Source: Nematostella vectensis
Taxonomy: Eukaryota > Cnidaria > Anthozoa > Actiniaria > Edwardsiidae
Length of the DNA stretch: 64,000 bases
Direction of reading: 5' to 3'
Assembly (NCBI RefSeq): GCF_932526225.1
Contig: NC_064048.1
Location: 6,244,627-6,308,626 of the forward strand
A program made the position numbers and the translations under genes. This document shows positions 54,401 through 63,672 of the stretch, piece after piece; position 1 is the stretch's first letter; each line of letters starts with the position of its first letter. The notes below the pieces were generated by a model, which worked only from the letters and a program-made list of their open reading frames with translations, had not been told where the DNA came from and did not search any database.

Positions 54401-55890
54401 TTGCCTATACTACTCAGATAGGATTTTTTTTTTTTTTGGGGGGGGGGGGGGGGGAGAGGCCCTGACTGAATTGGGGGAGGCAACAAAATGAGACATATGG
54501 AGGGAGGTAAATGTGAGGATATGGCCCCCAACATACCCATAAAGGGGGGGGGGGGGGGTGGGTGGGTGAGTGAGTGAGTGAGTCTCTCTAGGTCCATCAA
54601 TGCTAAACCTCCTTCACTTTCACATTATAAATTAAGCAATTTTGTCTTCTAATCCCTTTGCTAAAATTATTTTGGACTGAAAAATCTTTGTCACCAGCAC
54701 ATGTTTAGATACAGAGAATTGGAAATAATTTGACCTGTTTATGGGAGAAAACTTTAGTGTATTTAAAATTTGCCAAAGATTTATCTTTCGTCTATATCAA
54801 TGAATCAAGACAATTTGTATCATATATTTTTATAATTTCATCACCGATAACATGTTATTATTTTGTAAAAAGTAATTGCAACCAATAGTAAAAATATTTA
54901 CCCCCAAAAGGATTAAGCAGAGCTCGAATGTACAGGTATGTAGTATCAACAGAAATTTCTTTATAAGACAGAACTAAAAGAAAAATCAGTGTGGTCTGTA
55001 ACCTTTTACCATGTCTAACTAATAGATAAGAATATTAAAATGGATTAAAGAAGGATTTCAGATAGTTGGATTTTAACCAATTTCTGCTTTTGTTTGCGAT
55101 TTCACGCTGGTTTAAAAACCCTTCAGAAAAGCAGAAAGGAAAATAGGTCTTCTGATTTGTGAAGGTGCCTTTTAATTAAAAAGATTTTTATCGCGAGAAA
55201 CGTAATTCCGCCTACAAGATTGGGCACTCTAATCAGCGATAACCGAGTCAGATTTATTTCTATCATAAAAAGTAAATCTCTGTAAAATGGGAAGCTCCAC
55301 TATGAACCACAGATGCTAAATAATTGATGATCGAAGGTGAAGCTTTCTCAAAATACAAGGGAACTTGAATTATTTATTTCCCCTTAACAAAAACTTTGCA
55401 AGGCCTTGGGTTTAGATCGAGGCTTCTGAAGCGAAATGTGAACATTTAGTATTCTTAAAGACAATAAAACGCGATGTAATCTTGTTATCTAGCATGTGGA
55501 CTTTGGTTGAATTGAATAAAAGCCTCAGATGGGTTTTGTGAAGTTAAGCGGGGAGATTGTATCACTAAGTTAAGGAATGTAAACAGCCGGTAATTTTACT
55601 GATTATTTTGATCGGAACCTCTAAGGAAATGCATGCGGTGTTCAAAGAAAAATTAAAAATTGTAGAGGATTTCTTAAATCGGAACATGTGTTAAACAGAT
55701 CATTTGCTTTATGTGTGCATGATATATTTGGGTTGCAATCTCTGTCCTGTACAGGAATTGAGGACAATTTTTTTATGTCTTACCTGTCATCGTAGACAAA
55801 TTCAGCGTCTAACGTGTTTAAATAGCAAGAAATGCCTAAAACAGACGAGATAATTGCCGTATGCCACCAGCTCCATTTTCGAGAATCCAT
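39480..55890 (-). CDS. TMTC2: TMTC2-like transmembrane and TPR protein, 15 exons, 855 aa
   Basis: TMTC proteins are ER membrane proteins with a multipass N-terminal half and C-terminal TPRs; the family O-mannosylates cadherin-type domains. Exons (high to low): 55890-55784, 53555-53248, 52490-52219, 51998-51166, 49729-49701, 49061-48947, 47716-47631, 47025-46964, 46453-46387, 42616-42561, 42441-42363, 41981-41860, 40984-40788, 40342-40279, 39650-39480. The sum is 2568 nt, exactly 856 codons, with all phases matching. Human TMTC2 is 836 aa. TMTC2-type segments include TLDAEFVYDD (luminal acidic pair), HSGSHKSYRP, GVVGRADVGA, CKEQGVTVLG, LSFDWSMEA, AWGNLGNVLG, YRSNMADTHYNL and DIVFNAANYL. The TPR half runs from about residue 510 to the end (KKQARR). 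Confidence 0.95.
39633..39750 (-). repeat. 57-bp duplication of the acceptor of the last TMTC2 exon
   Basis: TGTTACTCTGGAGGAAAAGA at the real acceptor is repeated about 57 bp upstream (in the gene sense) as TGTTACTCTGTAGGAAAAGA. The second copy on the gene strand reads CTACAG|AGTAACATC, so it retains a usable AG. Confidence 0.85.
40576..40777. mobile_element. MITE family D copy, almost fully palindromic, next to a TMTC2 donor
   Basis: ATGCCTAGTGCACACTAGCA on the left is matched by CGCTAGTGTGCACTAGGCAT on the right. The whole 202 bp folds around AAGAAAAAAACATGTTTTTT. Its right end is about 10 nt from exon end 40788, so the pre-mRNA would carry a long hairpin right after the 5' splice site. 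Confidence 0.85.
40966..41597 (-). repeat. Five tandem copies of an acceptor-plus-exon-start block (TMTC2)
   Basis: Units of about 111-137 bp begin near 40966, 41101, 41235, 41350 and 41487. Each includes a pyrimidine-rich end with AG and then a version of GGTCGTACAAAGCAGG, the true start of exon 40984-40788. Only the copy nearest the exon keeps the full coding exon. The others carry roughly 40 exon-like nt before diverging. Confidence 0.85.
41921..42170 (-). repeat. 120-bp tandem duplication including the 5' half of TMTC2 exon 41981-41860
   Basis: Two copies are offset by exactly 120 bp. Both hold the acceptor TGTGTTCAG| and the coding run EAYTKAGLLDEAEKWY. The upstream copy (42101-42030) then diverges and meets a possible donor GAAAG|GTGGTC. 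It would form a 72-nt in-frame cassette (phase 1 to 1). Confidence 0.85.
42628..46402 (-). repeat. 24/20-bp minisatellite carrying a 5' splice site in most units (TMTC2 intron)
   Basis: This is a near-perfect tandem array of about 3.77 kb, about 160 units estimated from length. On the gene strand the unit reads GCAAGTAAGTGACAGCATTC plus ACAC. The 20-bp variant lacks GTAA. A longer-range duplication of exactly 460 bp is visible at 42879-43106 versus 43339-43566. The first unit is the end of exon 46453-46387 together with its donor. The array stops about 12 nt before the pyrimidine tract of the next acceptor (exon start 42616). The intron is therefore almost pure array. Long open frames on both strands (VNAVTYLR; DSIHTQVS) are a by-product of the 24-nt period. 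Confidence 0.97.
46387..46453 (-). CDS. TMTC2: TMTC2 exon whose 3' end founded the 24-bp array
   Basis: This 67-nt exon (acceptor TTTGTCTCAG|, phase 0 to 1) encodes ILKNASTINGYGLKDPKQHS then HA. It matches the TMTC2 TFLKCSEI...NLKDPHAH segment between TPRs. The last coding bases CAGCATTCACACGCAA and the donor GTAAGT are the exact unit repeated through the following intron. The exon's own last copy reads TGG after the donor and the next copy reads TAG. Confidence 0.85.
47348..47432. mobile_element. Short foldback, GGAATAGCGCGTAG family
   Basis: TTGGAATAGCGCGTAGTTAG is mirrored by GACTAAGCGCTATTCCCAAA. A related copy with TGGGAATAGCGCGTAGCC and GACTACGCGCGATTCCCA lies at 6060-6207. Confidence 0.65.
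47988..48580. mobile_element. Foldback element, ~590 bp (TMTC2 intron)
   Basis: AAGGCCGATTTAGACGCTAC and CATCGCATGCGACACG at the left are mirrored by GTCGCATGCGATGCTTGTAG and GTAGCGTCTAAATCGGCCTT at the right. A second related pair (GCGCGATTTAGTCGTACGCG at 47808) suggests nesting. Interior frames show no transposase signature. Confidence 0.75.
49200..49660 (+). repeat. Foldback element with internal 31-bp repeats (TMTC2 intron)
   Basis: CGTGCGACGCACGCTACC at the left end pairs with GGTGGCGCGCGTCGCAC at the right. A ~110-bp left segment is duplicated (GAAATGTTTTGTCTGGTACG twice). Inside, about eight units of the type TTTGTGATTCACGCATGCTG plus ATTGGCTAAC span 49386-49615. Confidence 0.75.
49701..49729 (-). 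CDS. TMTC2: TMTC2 29-nt microexon
   Basis: A 29-nt exon (phase 2 to 1) encodes RSGIDVNPAK, the conserved linker between the last membrane helix and the first TPR in TMTC2. It is bounded by GATCCAG| and |GTGAGT. Phase continuity on both sides makes it firm despite its size. Confidence 0.85.
49915..50320. mobile_element. Foldback rich in CCGGATACGTGTGGA motifs (TMTC2 intron)
   Basis: Repeated direct and inverted CCGGAAATTTGTG, CGTATCCAGTG and TATCCGGA blocks, with arms folding about 50120, suggest an imperfect ~400-bp foldback. Confidence 0.5.
50860..51118. mobile_element. MITE with AAGGCCTGGCTAAACTAGG termini
   Basis: AAGGCCTGGCTAAACTAGGA pairs with CCTAGTTTAGCAAGCCTTGA. Inner blocks ACATGTATCGTGTAGC and TGTCGCACGCTACACG are partly complementary. 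It lies about 45 nt from the donor of TMTC2 exon 51998-51166. Confidence 0.7.
51166..51998 (-). CDS. TMTC2: TMTC2 large exon: transmembrane segments and DUF1736-type region
   Basis: This 833-nt exon encodes about 278 residues. It contains several hydrophobic helices (LLSLAVTAICLIVLRMFLM; TVTFYVCFISLGLYSL; FPVIVTSLAIIVLPFVP; VVLVVVGVVVVLFAAKT). It also holds the conserved TMTC block FLTRTLTFLYLPAFNFLLLL and SFDWSMEAIPLI, a Lys/Ser-rich cytosolic or luminal loop of about 60 residues, and ASNVFFYVGFVVAERVLYIP. It ends in NEEALYR, just before the TPRs. Confidence 0.93.
52590..52840. mobile_element. MITE family A copy in a TMTC2 intron
   Basis: GTCAGTGCGAAAGGCGAATG and CAATGGCAGTTCTATGAT on the left are mirrored by TCGTAGAACTGCCATTTGAC and CATTTGTCACTTGCACTGA on the right. 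The ends match the 721-1075 copy. Confidence 0.7.
53248..53555 (-). CDS. TMTC2: TMTC2 exon 2 with a GC-AG donor
   Basis: This 308-nt exon encodes the first luminal loop and the next membrane segments (NDFWGTPLTHSGSHKSYRP to LLFATHPIHT). It ends CACACAG|GCAAGT, i.e. a GC rather than GT donor, with an otherwise perfect consensus. The next exon starts AGGCAGTTGCAGG, and joining restores the conserved HPIHTEAVAGVVGRADVG. The phase and the family motif therefore fix this junction. Confidence 0.9.
53556..55783 (-). other. TMTC2: TMTC2 intron 1
   Basis: About 2.2 kb, AT-rich, with a T11-G18 homopolymer junction at 54427-54455 and a poly-G plus (GAGT)n tract at 54545-54582. No exon-like segment was seen. 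Confidence 0.6.
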
Positions 55891-55916
55891 GTGGTTAAAC
55901 ACCAGCCAAAAGTTTT

Positions 55917-55967
55917 TCAAAATTTTAGTTCTTTTAGACAAGAGTGCGAAGGAACCCCGGCCGCCAT
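55917..55967 (-). promoter_or_regulatory. Upstream ORF (16 codons) before the TMTC2 start
   Basis: An ATG at 55967 in the strong context AAAATGG opens MAAGVPSHSCLKELKF and stops 26 nt before the TMTC2 ATG at 55890. If the leader is transcribed, this could repress or tune TMTC2 translation. That role is inference. Confidence 0.45.
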
Positions 55968-55999
55968 TTTATCTAGTGACCTTGTTGTCATTGCGCTGG

Positions 56000-58900
56000 C
56001 TTGAAGGTCTGCGGGCATATAAGGTGTGACGTCATTCGGTGATAAGGCCACGCCATAGTAGTAATTTTGTAGATAGCTTTCTAATGGATAAGACGTACTT
56101 TTAAGCCTTAATTGAAATTTAAAATGTAGCAATTACTTATCGCAATTACTGAGCTACAAATTGCGACTTCCTGGTGATAACACGAGTTCCAAAACGCTTC
56201 AACATCTACTTTGTTCTCCTCGTCATGTGTGGTCCTTTGAGCCGGATGTGAGACCGACGACACATTCCCGCCGTTGTTCGCTTCTCAAAGCTAAATAAAA
56301 GCTTTTACCAATAGTGCTTTTAAGTTTGTCTCCAATATGTGATAGGGCTCTGAATAATTTATATCTTCTGAACCGTGCCACTTGTAAAATGTTTGGCTTT
56401 GATAAATTAAAAAAATAAGGAGTTTTATGATCTTGAAATAACTAGAACAAAAATAGAACACTAGCTATGTGGAAGATATGCAAAGTTTCTTGTATTTAAA
56501 ATGTTACCAAAAAGGATGGATAAGACGGTAAATGAGACTTTTAGTAAAACCAGATTCTAGACTTTGATTAGTGTATTGTAAAGCCTCAGAGCTTTCTGTG
56601 TCGAGGCAATCTATCTTCAATTCCTATTTAACCCTTTTTGCTAATCTTTATAGGAGACAAACTTAAAAACGAATAAACTAACTTTATTTTTTTTTCATTT
56701 TCAGCCCATATAGGATGAGCTCTTGAGTCCATGCATTTTTTATCAGATTGACAACAAAAAGTGTTACATTGTAGACCACTCCTTTTACACTCCAAACTGA
56801 ATAACCACTAAACTCTTTTTGTTTCATAAGAAACTTCTTCAAAAGAACGTTCAGGCTGAGATTTCACCAAATTTTAAGAACATGCCGAGGCTCAGATGGC
56901 AGCAAAATAATTTTGTTTTGTTACTGTGATCTTTTCTAGAATGCTGACTCAAATTCTGCTCATAACAACAACATTAAATATTATTGCTATAGATCATTTG
57001 TTAAATTCTTCTAACAATTTATAAGGTAGTTGTCTTTATATTCACCAAAATCTAAGAACATCATCTAAGAACATCCTAAACAACATTTTCAGCCTTAAAA
57101 TGCTCGGGAAAAAAAACGAACGACACTGAGCCTCAATTGAAAAATTAGTTTTTAGTAATAGGTGCTCGTATAAGGAAGGAAATTACCTCACAATTTGCTT
57201 TTATTCCAAAACATCACAGGACAGAGTATTCTTTGCCAAAAACATAGAGCTATAATCAGATAATCCAACTGGTGGTTGGATTCACTATGACTGGCGTGCA
57301 AGGCTTATGAACTGGTATTTTGCCAAGTGTCAAAATGCTCGACGTGCTCTCTACATGCAACATGCAAATCCCAGATAGCACTGCAGTACCAGACTTGAGG
57401 CGAGTAACTTGGCTTTGCCTTAAGTTTGGGTTCTTTGAAAGGGTGCTGTTTTTCCAATTAGACATAAAATCCAAGGAATGCCTTACCCAGCCGTTGAAAA
57501 AACTTTAAGAATATATAAACTGTCATCTAGCTGGCGTGGGTTCGATGATGTTCAAAAATTTCTTTATTAGAGAAGATTGATTTGGGTTAAAAACACACTC
57601 CGTTGCTCCTTATATAAAATTAAAAGAGCCCTTTTCTCTAGCATTATCTCCGCCAAATCTGATACCGCGATATTCTTCAACAAATGGATATTGCCCAAAT
57701 AATCATATTTCATAGCTCCGTGCAAAAAATCACATTCGCTGATTTCAGCTGATTCTCAAATTTGATCCTATCTGCGAGTAACAATTGCGCAATCGATCTC
57801 TTAAAAATTGGCAGTCCCTTGCTTGGCTATATGCGTCTCACATGTGGTTACGCTTCGGACAAGTTTGTAAATATTAGGGTTTGAGGTGGCTTTGTTTACA
57901 CCTTGTCTTTGTTCGGGACGCCTTAGCAGGTTAGGGAAAGCATTGCCTCATGCCATAGCTGTTGTGGAACAATGATTAGAAAGGTTATAAGAAATTTATA
58001 TTCTATATCTAGACTAAAAAAATCAGCCAATTGCTGTTACAGCTAAAAAAAAAAATACATTATCTTGATACATTTTCCGAACGAAAAGACTAAGTAGGGG
58101 TAGCGATAGGTACCTCGAAATTTTTCGGAATTTCGGCTTTTTTACGCGCAAGTCTAGAAGTTTTTTTTCTCTCAAAACTTTAGGGGTCTCGGAGCTTCGT
58201 TTTTTTTTCTGTCTCGGAGTTTGGGACTTTCAAACGCGGAATCGGTGTCTTAGCATTTTGAGATCTGTTTTATGTTGTTACACCATGATTGAGCGTTTTC
58301 GCTCTAAACAGAAACTTTAGCGTACTGTAGCAAGGTTATATTGTAACTCTCTTTTTTTTTTCAACTGATGTTTAATTATTACATACCTCGAGCAAGTTAT
58401 CCGAAAACAAGCTCGGGCTCGGTTCCGAAATTTGACTAAAGTCTCGGGTTCGGATTATGAAACGCGGGTCCCGGAACCTCGGATTTACCCATCGCTAACC
58501 CTACAATCAACGACGTCTTCTAGTCAAGGGAATTGAAAATGGAGTACTAAACTGTTAACGAACTCTAGAGCGAGAGAGTACCGAAAAGCTTTATGTAAAG
58601 ACTAATTCACACGCATCGATTTTGTGTACGTTGTTCTTATGGCTTTGGGCTACACAATATATTTTCAATTTCAAGGGGGCGACAAACCACAGCCTGTAAA
58701 TGATCTGACCGATATATAGCCGAGTGAAAAACCACCTCAGACCCAAACAATTTCAGCATCGTTTGTAAAAAAGACGTAGCAAAGTGTAAAGTTTTGCAGT
58801 ATTTTACCAACTGCTATTCCTTCGCTGCTTAGCGGGTGTTCAGAGATTCTACCATCCCAGGGGGTGTCATGCTAATGAAGTCCAGGGACTCTCTGATATC

Positions 58901-59690
58901 GAGCTTAAAGATAGCCCAAGTCTGGACTAATGCTTATGGTAGTCAGAAAGGGATGGTAGCTCTTTTTTTTGCTTCACAAGGAAATGAGCAACACATAAAG
59001 CTCTTCGGAGGGAAACAAACTTCAGTAAAATATAAAATGTTTTGTTTTTAGTGATATCTCTCAGGGTGGTAAATTTCATAGACCAACCGAGTCGACTTTG
59101 CCGTCGACCACCTCCGTGTTTTTATGGGTGCCCACAACACCCTCCCCAGTCTCCTACGCGGTCGTTCTGACCTCTTTGTTTCGCTCGTGGCTGAGGTCAC
59201 GATAACGGCTGCGTAGATGACCCCAACCCCCATCCAATTTCCGTTTCAATCTTGAACCGGCAGAGCGTGGCGAAAGGATGTTATGAGACTGACTGAAAAC
59301 AAGAGTAGTTTCATCAATGTTTCTTGTTTATTTTACTTAATGTACTTATAATCACTAATAGTTCCTAATGCTCACTCATCTACCTGGTCCCTTTTCATAC
59401 AAGCAGTTTTGGACAGTAATCGCATTTTTGGCATTTGGCCAGAAGTGTCCGGCTCCCCGGGACACCTTCATCCAAACCTGTTGATATCTTGCTCTGCAAC
59501 GTTGGCCTGTCGTTATAATCCTAATTCACAGTCCTCGGTTTCTACTAACAAGGTACGCTCTCACATTCTCCCATCAGGGCTGAGCCAAGATGTGAAGATG
59601 ATAAAATGTTTTTTTTTTTTCCTGTAGCAAAGGTCTAATAGCAAGGTCTATTTAAAAAGTGCACTTCTTTGTACAGACCATTCCTATAGA
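56000..59690. other. Intergenic region between COPA 3' end and TMTC2 5' end
   Basis: No gene was recognised. It contains the TMTC2 promoter side, a dispersed repeat at 56860-57020 also seen at 14085-14245 (TTTAAGAACATGCCGAG-type), and the inverted-repeat element at 58093-58506. Open frames here are short and unsupported. Confidence 0.55.
58093..58506. mobile_element. Inverted-repeat element between COPA and TMTC2
   Basis: GTAGGGGTAGCGATAGGTAC and CCTCGAAATTTTTCGG on the left are mirrored by CCTCGGATTTACCCATCGCT and AACCCTAC on the right. The interior has TCGGAG/CTCGGG-rich segments and T runs. Confidence 0.65.
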
Positions 59691-59697
59691 CGCCCGT

Positions 59698-59703
59698 TTT
59701 ATT
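59698..59703 (-). terminator. Polyadenylation signal of COPA
   Basis: On the minus strand AATAAA occurs about 30 nt after the COPA stop at 59733. This would give a very short 3'UTR, which is plausible for a housekeeping gene. Confidence 0.5.
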
Positions 59704-59732
59704 ATAATGATAGATCTAATGTTCTGGCTACA

Positions 59733-62700
59733 TCAGCGGAACTGTATGGGGCTGATTCGTAGACCGATCGAGTCTTTTCCAACTTCGGAAATCTGGTAAA
59801 TGAACAAATTACGGTTAGTGAGAAGCACACTTGGGGCTGTAAGGCAACTGGGAGCGCAAACTAGAAGCGCATCTTCAAACATAAATGACTGGTCTCTATC
59901 GTCCGCCATTTTGTCAGCCCGGGCAAATTACCAAGGGGGGAAAACACCAATTCTCATCGGCCGATTTTGGGGAGCTAACTATAATTTCAATTGGATTCGG
60001 TAAATTAAGTATAACACGTTGGTTTTTCTAAGAATTTCGAAACTTCTTCTCATAATTTATCTTCTAAAAGTGAATAAAAAACAATAATAAGGGTGTGACT
60101 GACTAAGGGTCTTTTATTGGCCATTCCAGCTATAAGTTTGCGCGCGCATAACCACAGAAACCTACCTCAATTACCAGAATGCAGCGCGGGCTTTTTTAAG
60201 CTTACATCAAACGAAGCGTAGCGGTAGTTGAGGTAGGTTCCCATGGGGAGAGCGCGCGCATGCTTATAGCTGGAATGGCCAATTTATAAGGCTTACCTCG
60301 CACACTTGGCATAGTGTTCCCTTGAAGTCAGGGCAGTATGAGGTCTGGCAGAATGCGCACTTCTCCTGCGGCTTACCCCTAATGAGAACCGCGGGTACAC
60401 AAATATGTCACCTTGTCGATAACAGCCTCAGCTTACGCACTGGTTAATGGCTATTTTTTTTAAACTCCTTTCAATAAGGATATAACAACACATCTACAGG
60501 CTAAGGAGATGAGGGAATGAGGGGTTTTGGCCTGGCAAAAATAAAGTTCTGGATATCGGTGTATCAAAGACTAAATGAAATAAAGTAACAGCCTCCTGTC
60601 AGCTGACATGTTAAATTATAAAGGAGAAGCTAAGTAATAAAATACTAATTAAGGCAAACAACTAATTCATGTCCGTTATAGATGGGTCTTACTATACCTG
60701 TACAAGAGCTGATAGGATGCGCCGCAGATGCTGAAGGGGTTGTGCTCGTCATACTTGAGCTGATGGGAGTCGGTTGGGTTCTTGTCGCATGCCTGCAGGA
60801 TCTTGCGAGTCTAAAATAAATAAATAAATGAATGAGTAAATGGGTGGGGGGAGGGGGTTATCCACCAAATGCAGTACCCACATCTTTGCACTTATCACGC
60901 TGTCTTTCCAAAAGTAGATTGGAAAACTCGTTGCCCTGCATCTAAGCTCGCCACATGGCAGCAAGAAAATAACATGAGAAAAAGAGCTTGTATGTACCAG
61001 GCCGATAGGAATGACGAAGCCGTGAATATTCACATGACGTCCTTATCAATTCACACAAAAAAAAAACACGATGGGTTACCTGTGTTGCGACATCGGGTCG
61101 AGGTCCGAGCTCTAAGAGCCGTCTTGCAAACGAACCAGCTGTCTTGTAGTTTTTCAGCTGAAAACGAAAACAATAAATTCAACATAGAATTGCTATATGA
61201 CTATCATTAAAAAAAAACTCGTGACACTGCGACGATGCGTTTGTCATAAAAAACAGACAGACAGTATAAACCTTTCTCTCTCAAAGAGATGTTATCGATG
61301 CAGACGGTGGATGGAGAATGTCAAAAGGCAGTTATAGCACCGTGGAATGCTTATGGGTTCTGATTATTCCTACGAATAAAGGCGGAAAGTGGTAAATGCG
61401 ATTTAAGTAAATGTAAATTGGAAATAAGAGCTAAAACCATATGTCATCAATACTGACTAAGAGTTTCCAACCTAAAAATGCCTGACCTGTTTTGTAAACT
61501 TAATTCCTTTTGATATTTACTTAGATCCCAAGTACTGTAAGTATTGTACACGTACAATAAAGACGACCGTAAGTATTGTACACGTACAATAAAGACGACC
61601 AACAGTACAACCATATGGACATATGGTGAAACACATGCATTCCCGACCATGGTTAATCCTACAATTCACTTATACTCCATTCCATTCGGTAGAAAAGAGA
61701 CCCGTGGCGCTCACTAGGCTTCTTAAAGACCCCTTGTCAGCCACGCCTTTGCTATTGTTAATATTCAATATGGAAGAGGAATTGTTAGAGGAAATCTCGA
61801 AATAACCATCTAAAAACAAAGTTTTACACACTTCATATACCTAATTCAATCTAAAATATCTCAAAAGCTTGTTCAAATCAGCCGATGGAAATGGATGCTC
61901 TTTTCACGTTTGGTAATTAGCTTAGGATGACAAAATGGCGGCTGACACAGGCTAATCCTCGGTTACCCAGGAAAACGCCCCCTCCCTCCCCTCCGCCCCG
62001 CCTTGTCCCGCTCATTCTTGCGACTGTGATCTTGACGCCCTGGGTTCCTGAGGATGAAAGATAATATTTACCTTGAAGAAGAGATTGACGGCGGTTCGTA
62101 GCGTGAGGATCTGATGTATGGGCTGCAGGTTGCAGTGCGTGAAGTATGCTGCCATCTAAACAAAAGAATATATATTACCACAGAAGAACCATTAACTAGA
62201 ATCAGACATATATATTTTTATCCAGAGGACAAATAATATCTATAACCACAGAATTTCTATTACTACATTACCACAGATTACTACAAGAATATCTATACCA
62301 CAGTCGGAATTTCACCTGGAGGATAACAAATCTATTTTTATCCAAAGGACAAAGTATATCTATTACCACAGTATATATATAACAACACTTTCAACTAGAG
62401 GACGACATATAAGTTTTCATCCAAGGGACGAAAGTCTGGCAAATGGGTAGGTCAGACGTTGGGTACTAATGATACTTGACGGCAAAATATGGTCAAAACT
62501 TAGCGTAGGTAAAAAAACATCTATGGTATTTGGTTGAAAACCCCTCAAAGCCACAACCTCTTCCTAAATAGATAGTATACTAAATTATTATCCTTTCATA
62601 TACGTGCCCCTTAGATAGTGTCAATTAATAAAGACGGTCGAACTCGAGTTCACTCGACTCAAGAGTTTCCAGCCGAGGCACCTTCGACCCTTTATTGTTG

Positions 62701-63669
62701 TATTTAATGAGCATGTATGCTTTTGATCGCCACACCCAAAAGCTAAGTAATTTTCATTTTATAGTGCTATACTACACGATGCCACCATGATGCAAACTTA
62801 CCTCACACAGCCGTTTTTGTTCTTCTAACGTGCCCTATTGGAATACAGAAGACTTTGGTTATAATAATGATGGTTTTAGACAAGAAACGGAGTATTATTT
62901 ACTTTGGGGTGGGGTGGGGAATGTATACAAAGAGCTAAATGTCGTAGATTATTCCATGACAGAGGGCCATTCGGAGCGTACGTTCCTATGAAGTTTTTAA
63001 AATTCTTTCAATAAACTTTGTCCGTGCAAATGGCGAATGGTGACAAAACAATCACTTTTAATGGGTATACTTATTTGCATGGATAAAGATAAGTAATCTA
63101 ATCACAAACTTAGACACATCATACATACAGATAATGTGGTAAAGCAAAACTACCATTATTGTTCATTATTGCCTATAAAGTTCCGTGTCATATACATACA
63201 CCTTTTTCAATAAAAGTTGCACCCGCAAATCAATGTATCGTAGACGGAAGTGGTTCATGGGTAACATATAAATGGCTGAATCCTGGTCTCTGAACGCCAT
63301 GTGAACGTTTAGAGATAAACAAGATTGCCAAAGCTCCCTGTGTTTGTTTTTATTTTATTATTTATTTGATACCCATGAAGCATTGTGGGTTACGACACAG
63401 ATTCTCCGAGTGCAATCTTATTTGAATGCTCCTTTTTGGAAGCCAGTTCCAAAGCAAACAGACACACAAATGACTACCTTTGGCATCTCCTTTCTCTTAA
63501 TCTCCATTTGCAGACCGACGATGTACTCTCGACAGATGCCAATGAGCTGCTGCGCCTCGCTGACCTCCTGCTTGGTGTCAACTACGATTAGTGGTACACT
63601 CAACAGGATCTGCTGCAGGCGCACAATCGCTTCTTGGAACTTGCCCCCTGTTGTCAGCTGGTATGCAGT
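59733..63669 (-). CDS. COPA: Coatomer subunit alpha (COPA), C-terminal seven exons, 5' part beyond the window
   Basis: COPA is a subunit of the COPI vesicle coat in Golgi-to-ER and intra-Golgi transport. Exons (high to low): 63669-63478, 62834-62802, 62155-62072, 61157-61080, 60810-60698, 60378-60297, 59792-59733; 642 nt, all in phase. They encode the last 213 residues. Segments include [93 protein letters not shown] and the terminal [17 protein letters not shown]. This order and the C-terminal end are those of the alpha-COP C-terminal domain that binds epsilon-COP. Cys pairs in [12 protein letters not shown] and CQVCE are present. The gene continues past 64000. Confidence 0.95.
60120..60285. 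mobile_element. Palindromic MITE in the last COPA intron
   Basis: GGCCATTCCAGCTATAAGTT and ACCTACCTCAATTACC are mirrored by GGTAGTTGAGGTAGGTTCCC and TTATAGCTGGAATGGCC. Its right end is ~12 nt from the donor of COPA exon 60378-60297. Confidence 0.8.
63190..63430. mobile_element. MITE family C copy in a COPA intron
   Basis: CAATAAAAGTTGCACCCGC at the left and TCCGAGTGCAATCTTATTTG at the right, with GGTTCATGGGTAACATATAA inside. The right end lies about 50 nt from the COPA donor at 63477. Confidence 0.7.
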
Positions 63670-63672
63670 CTG

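Noticed and set aside
59048..59233. Last COPA exon or a separate small gene on the minus strand
   Set aside because: The true COPA C-terminus ([15 protein letters not shown]) was found at 59792-59733 in phase, so this frame is unsupported.
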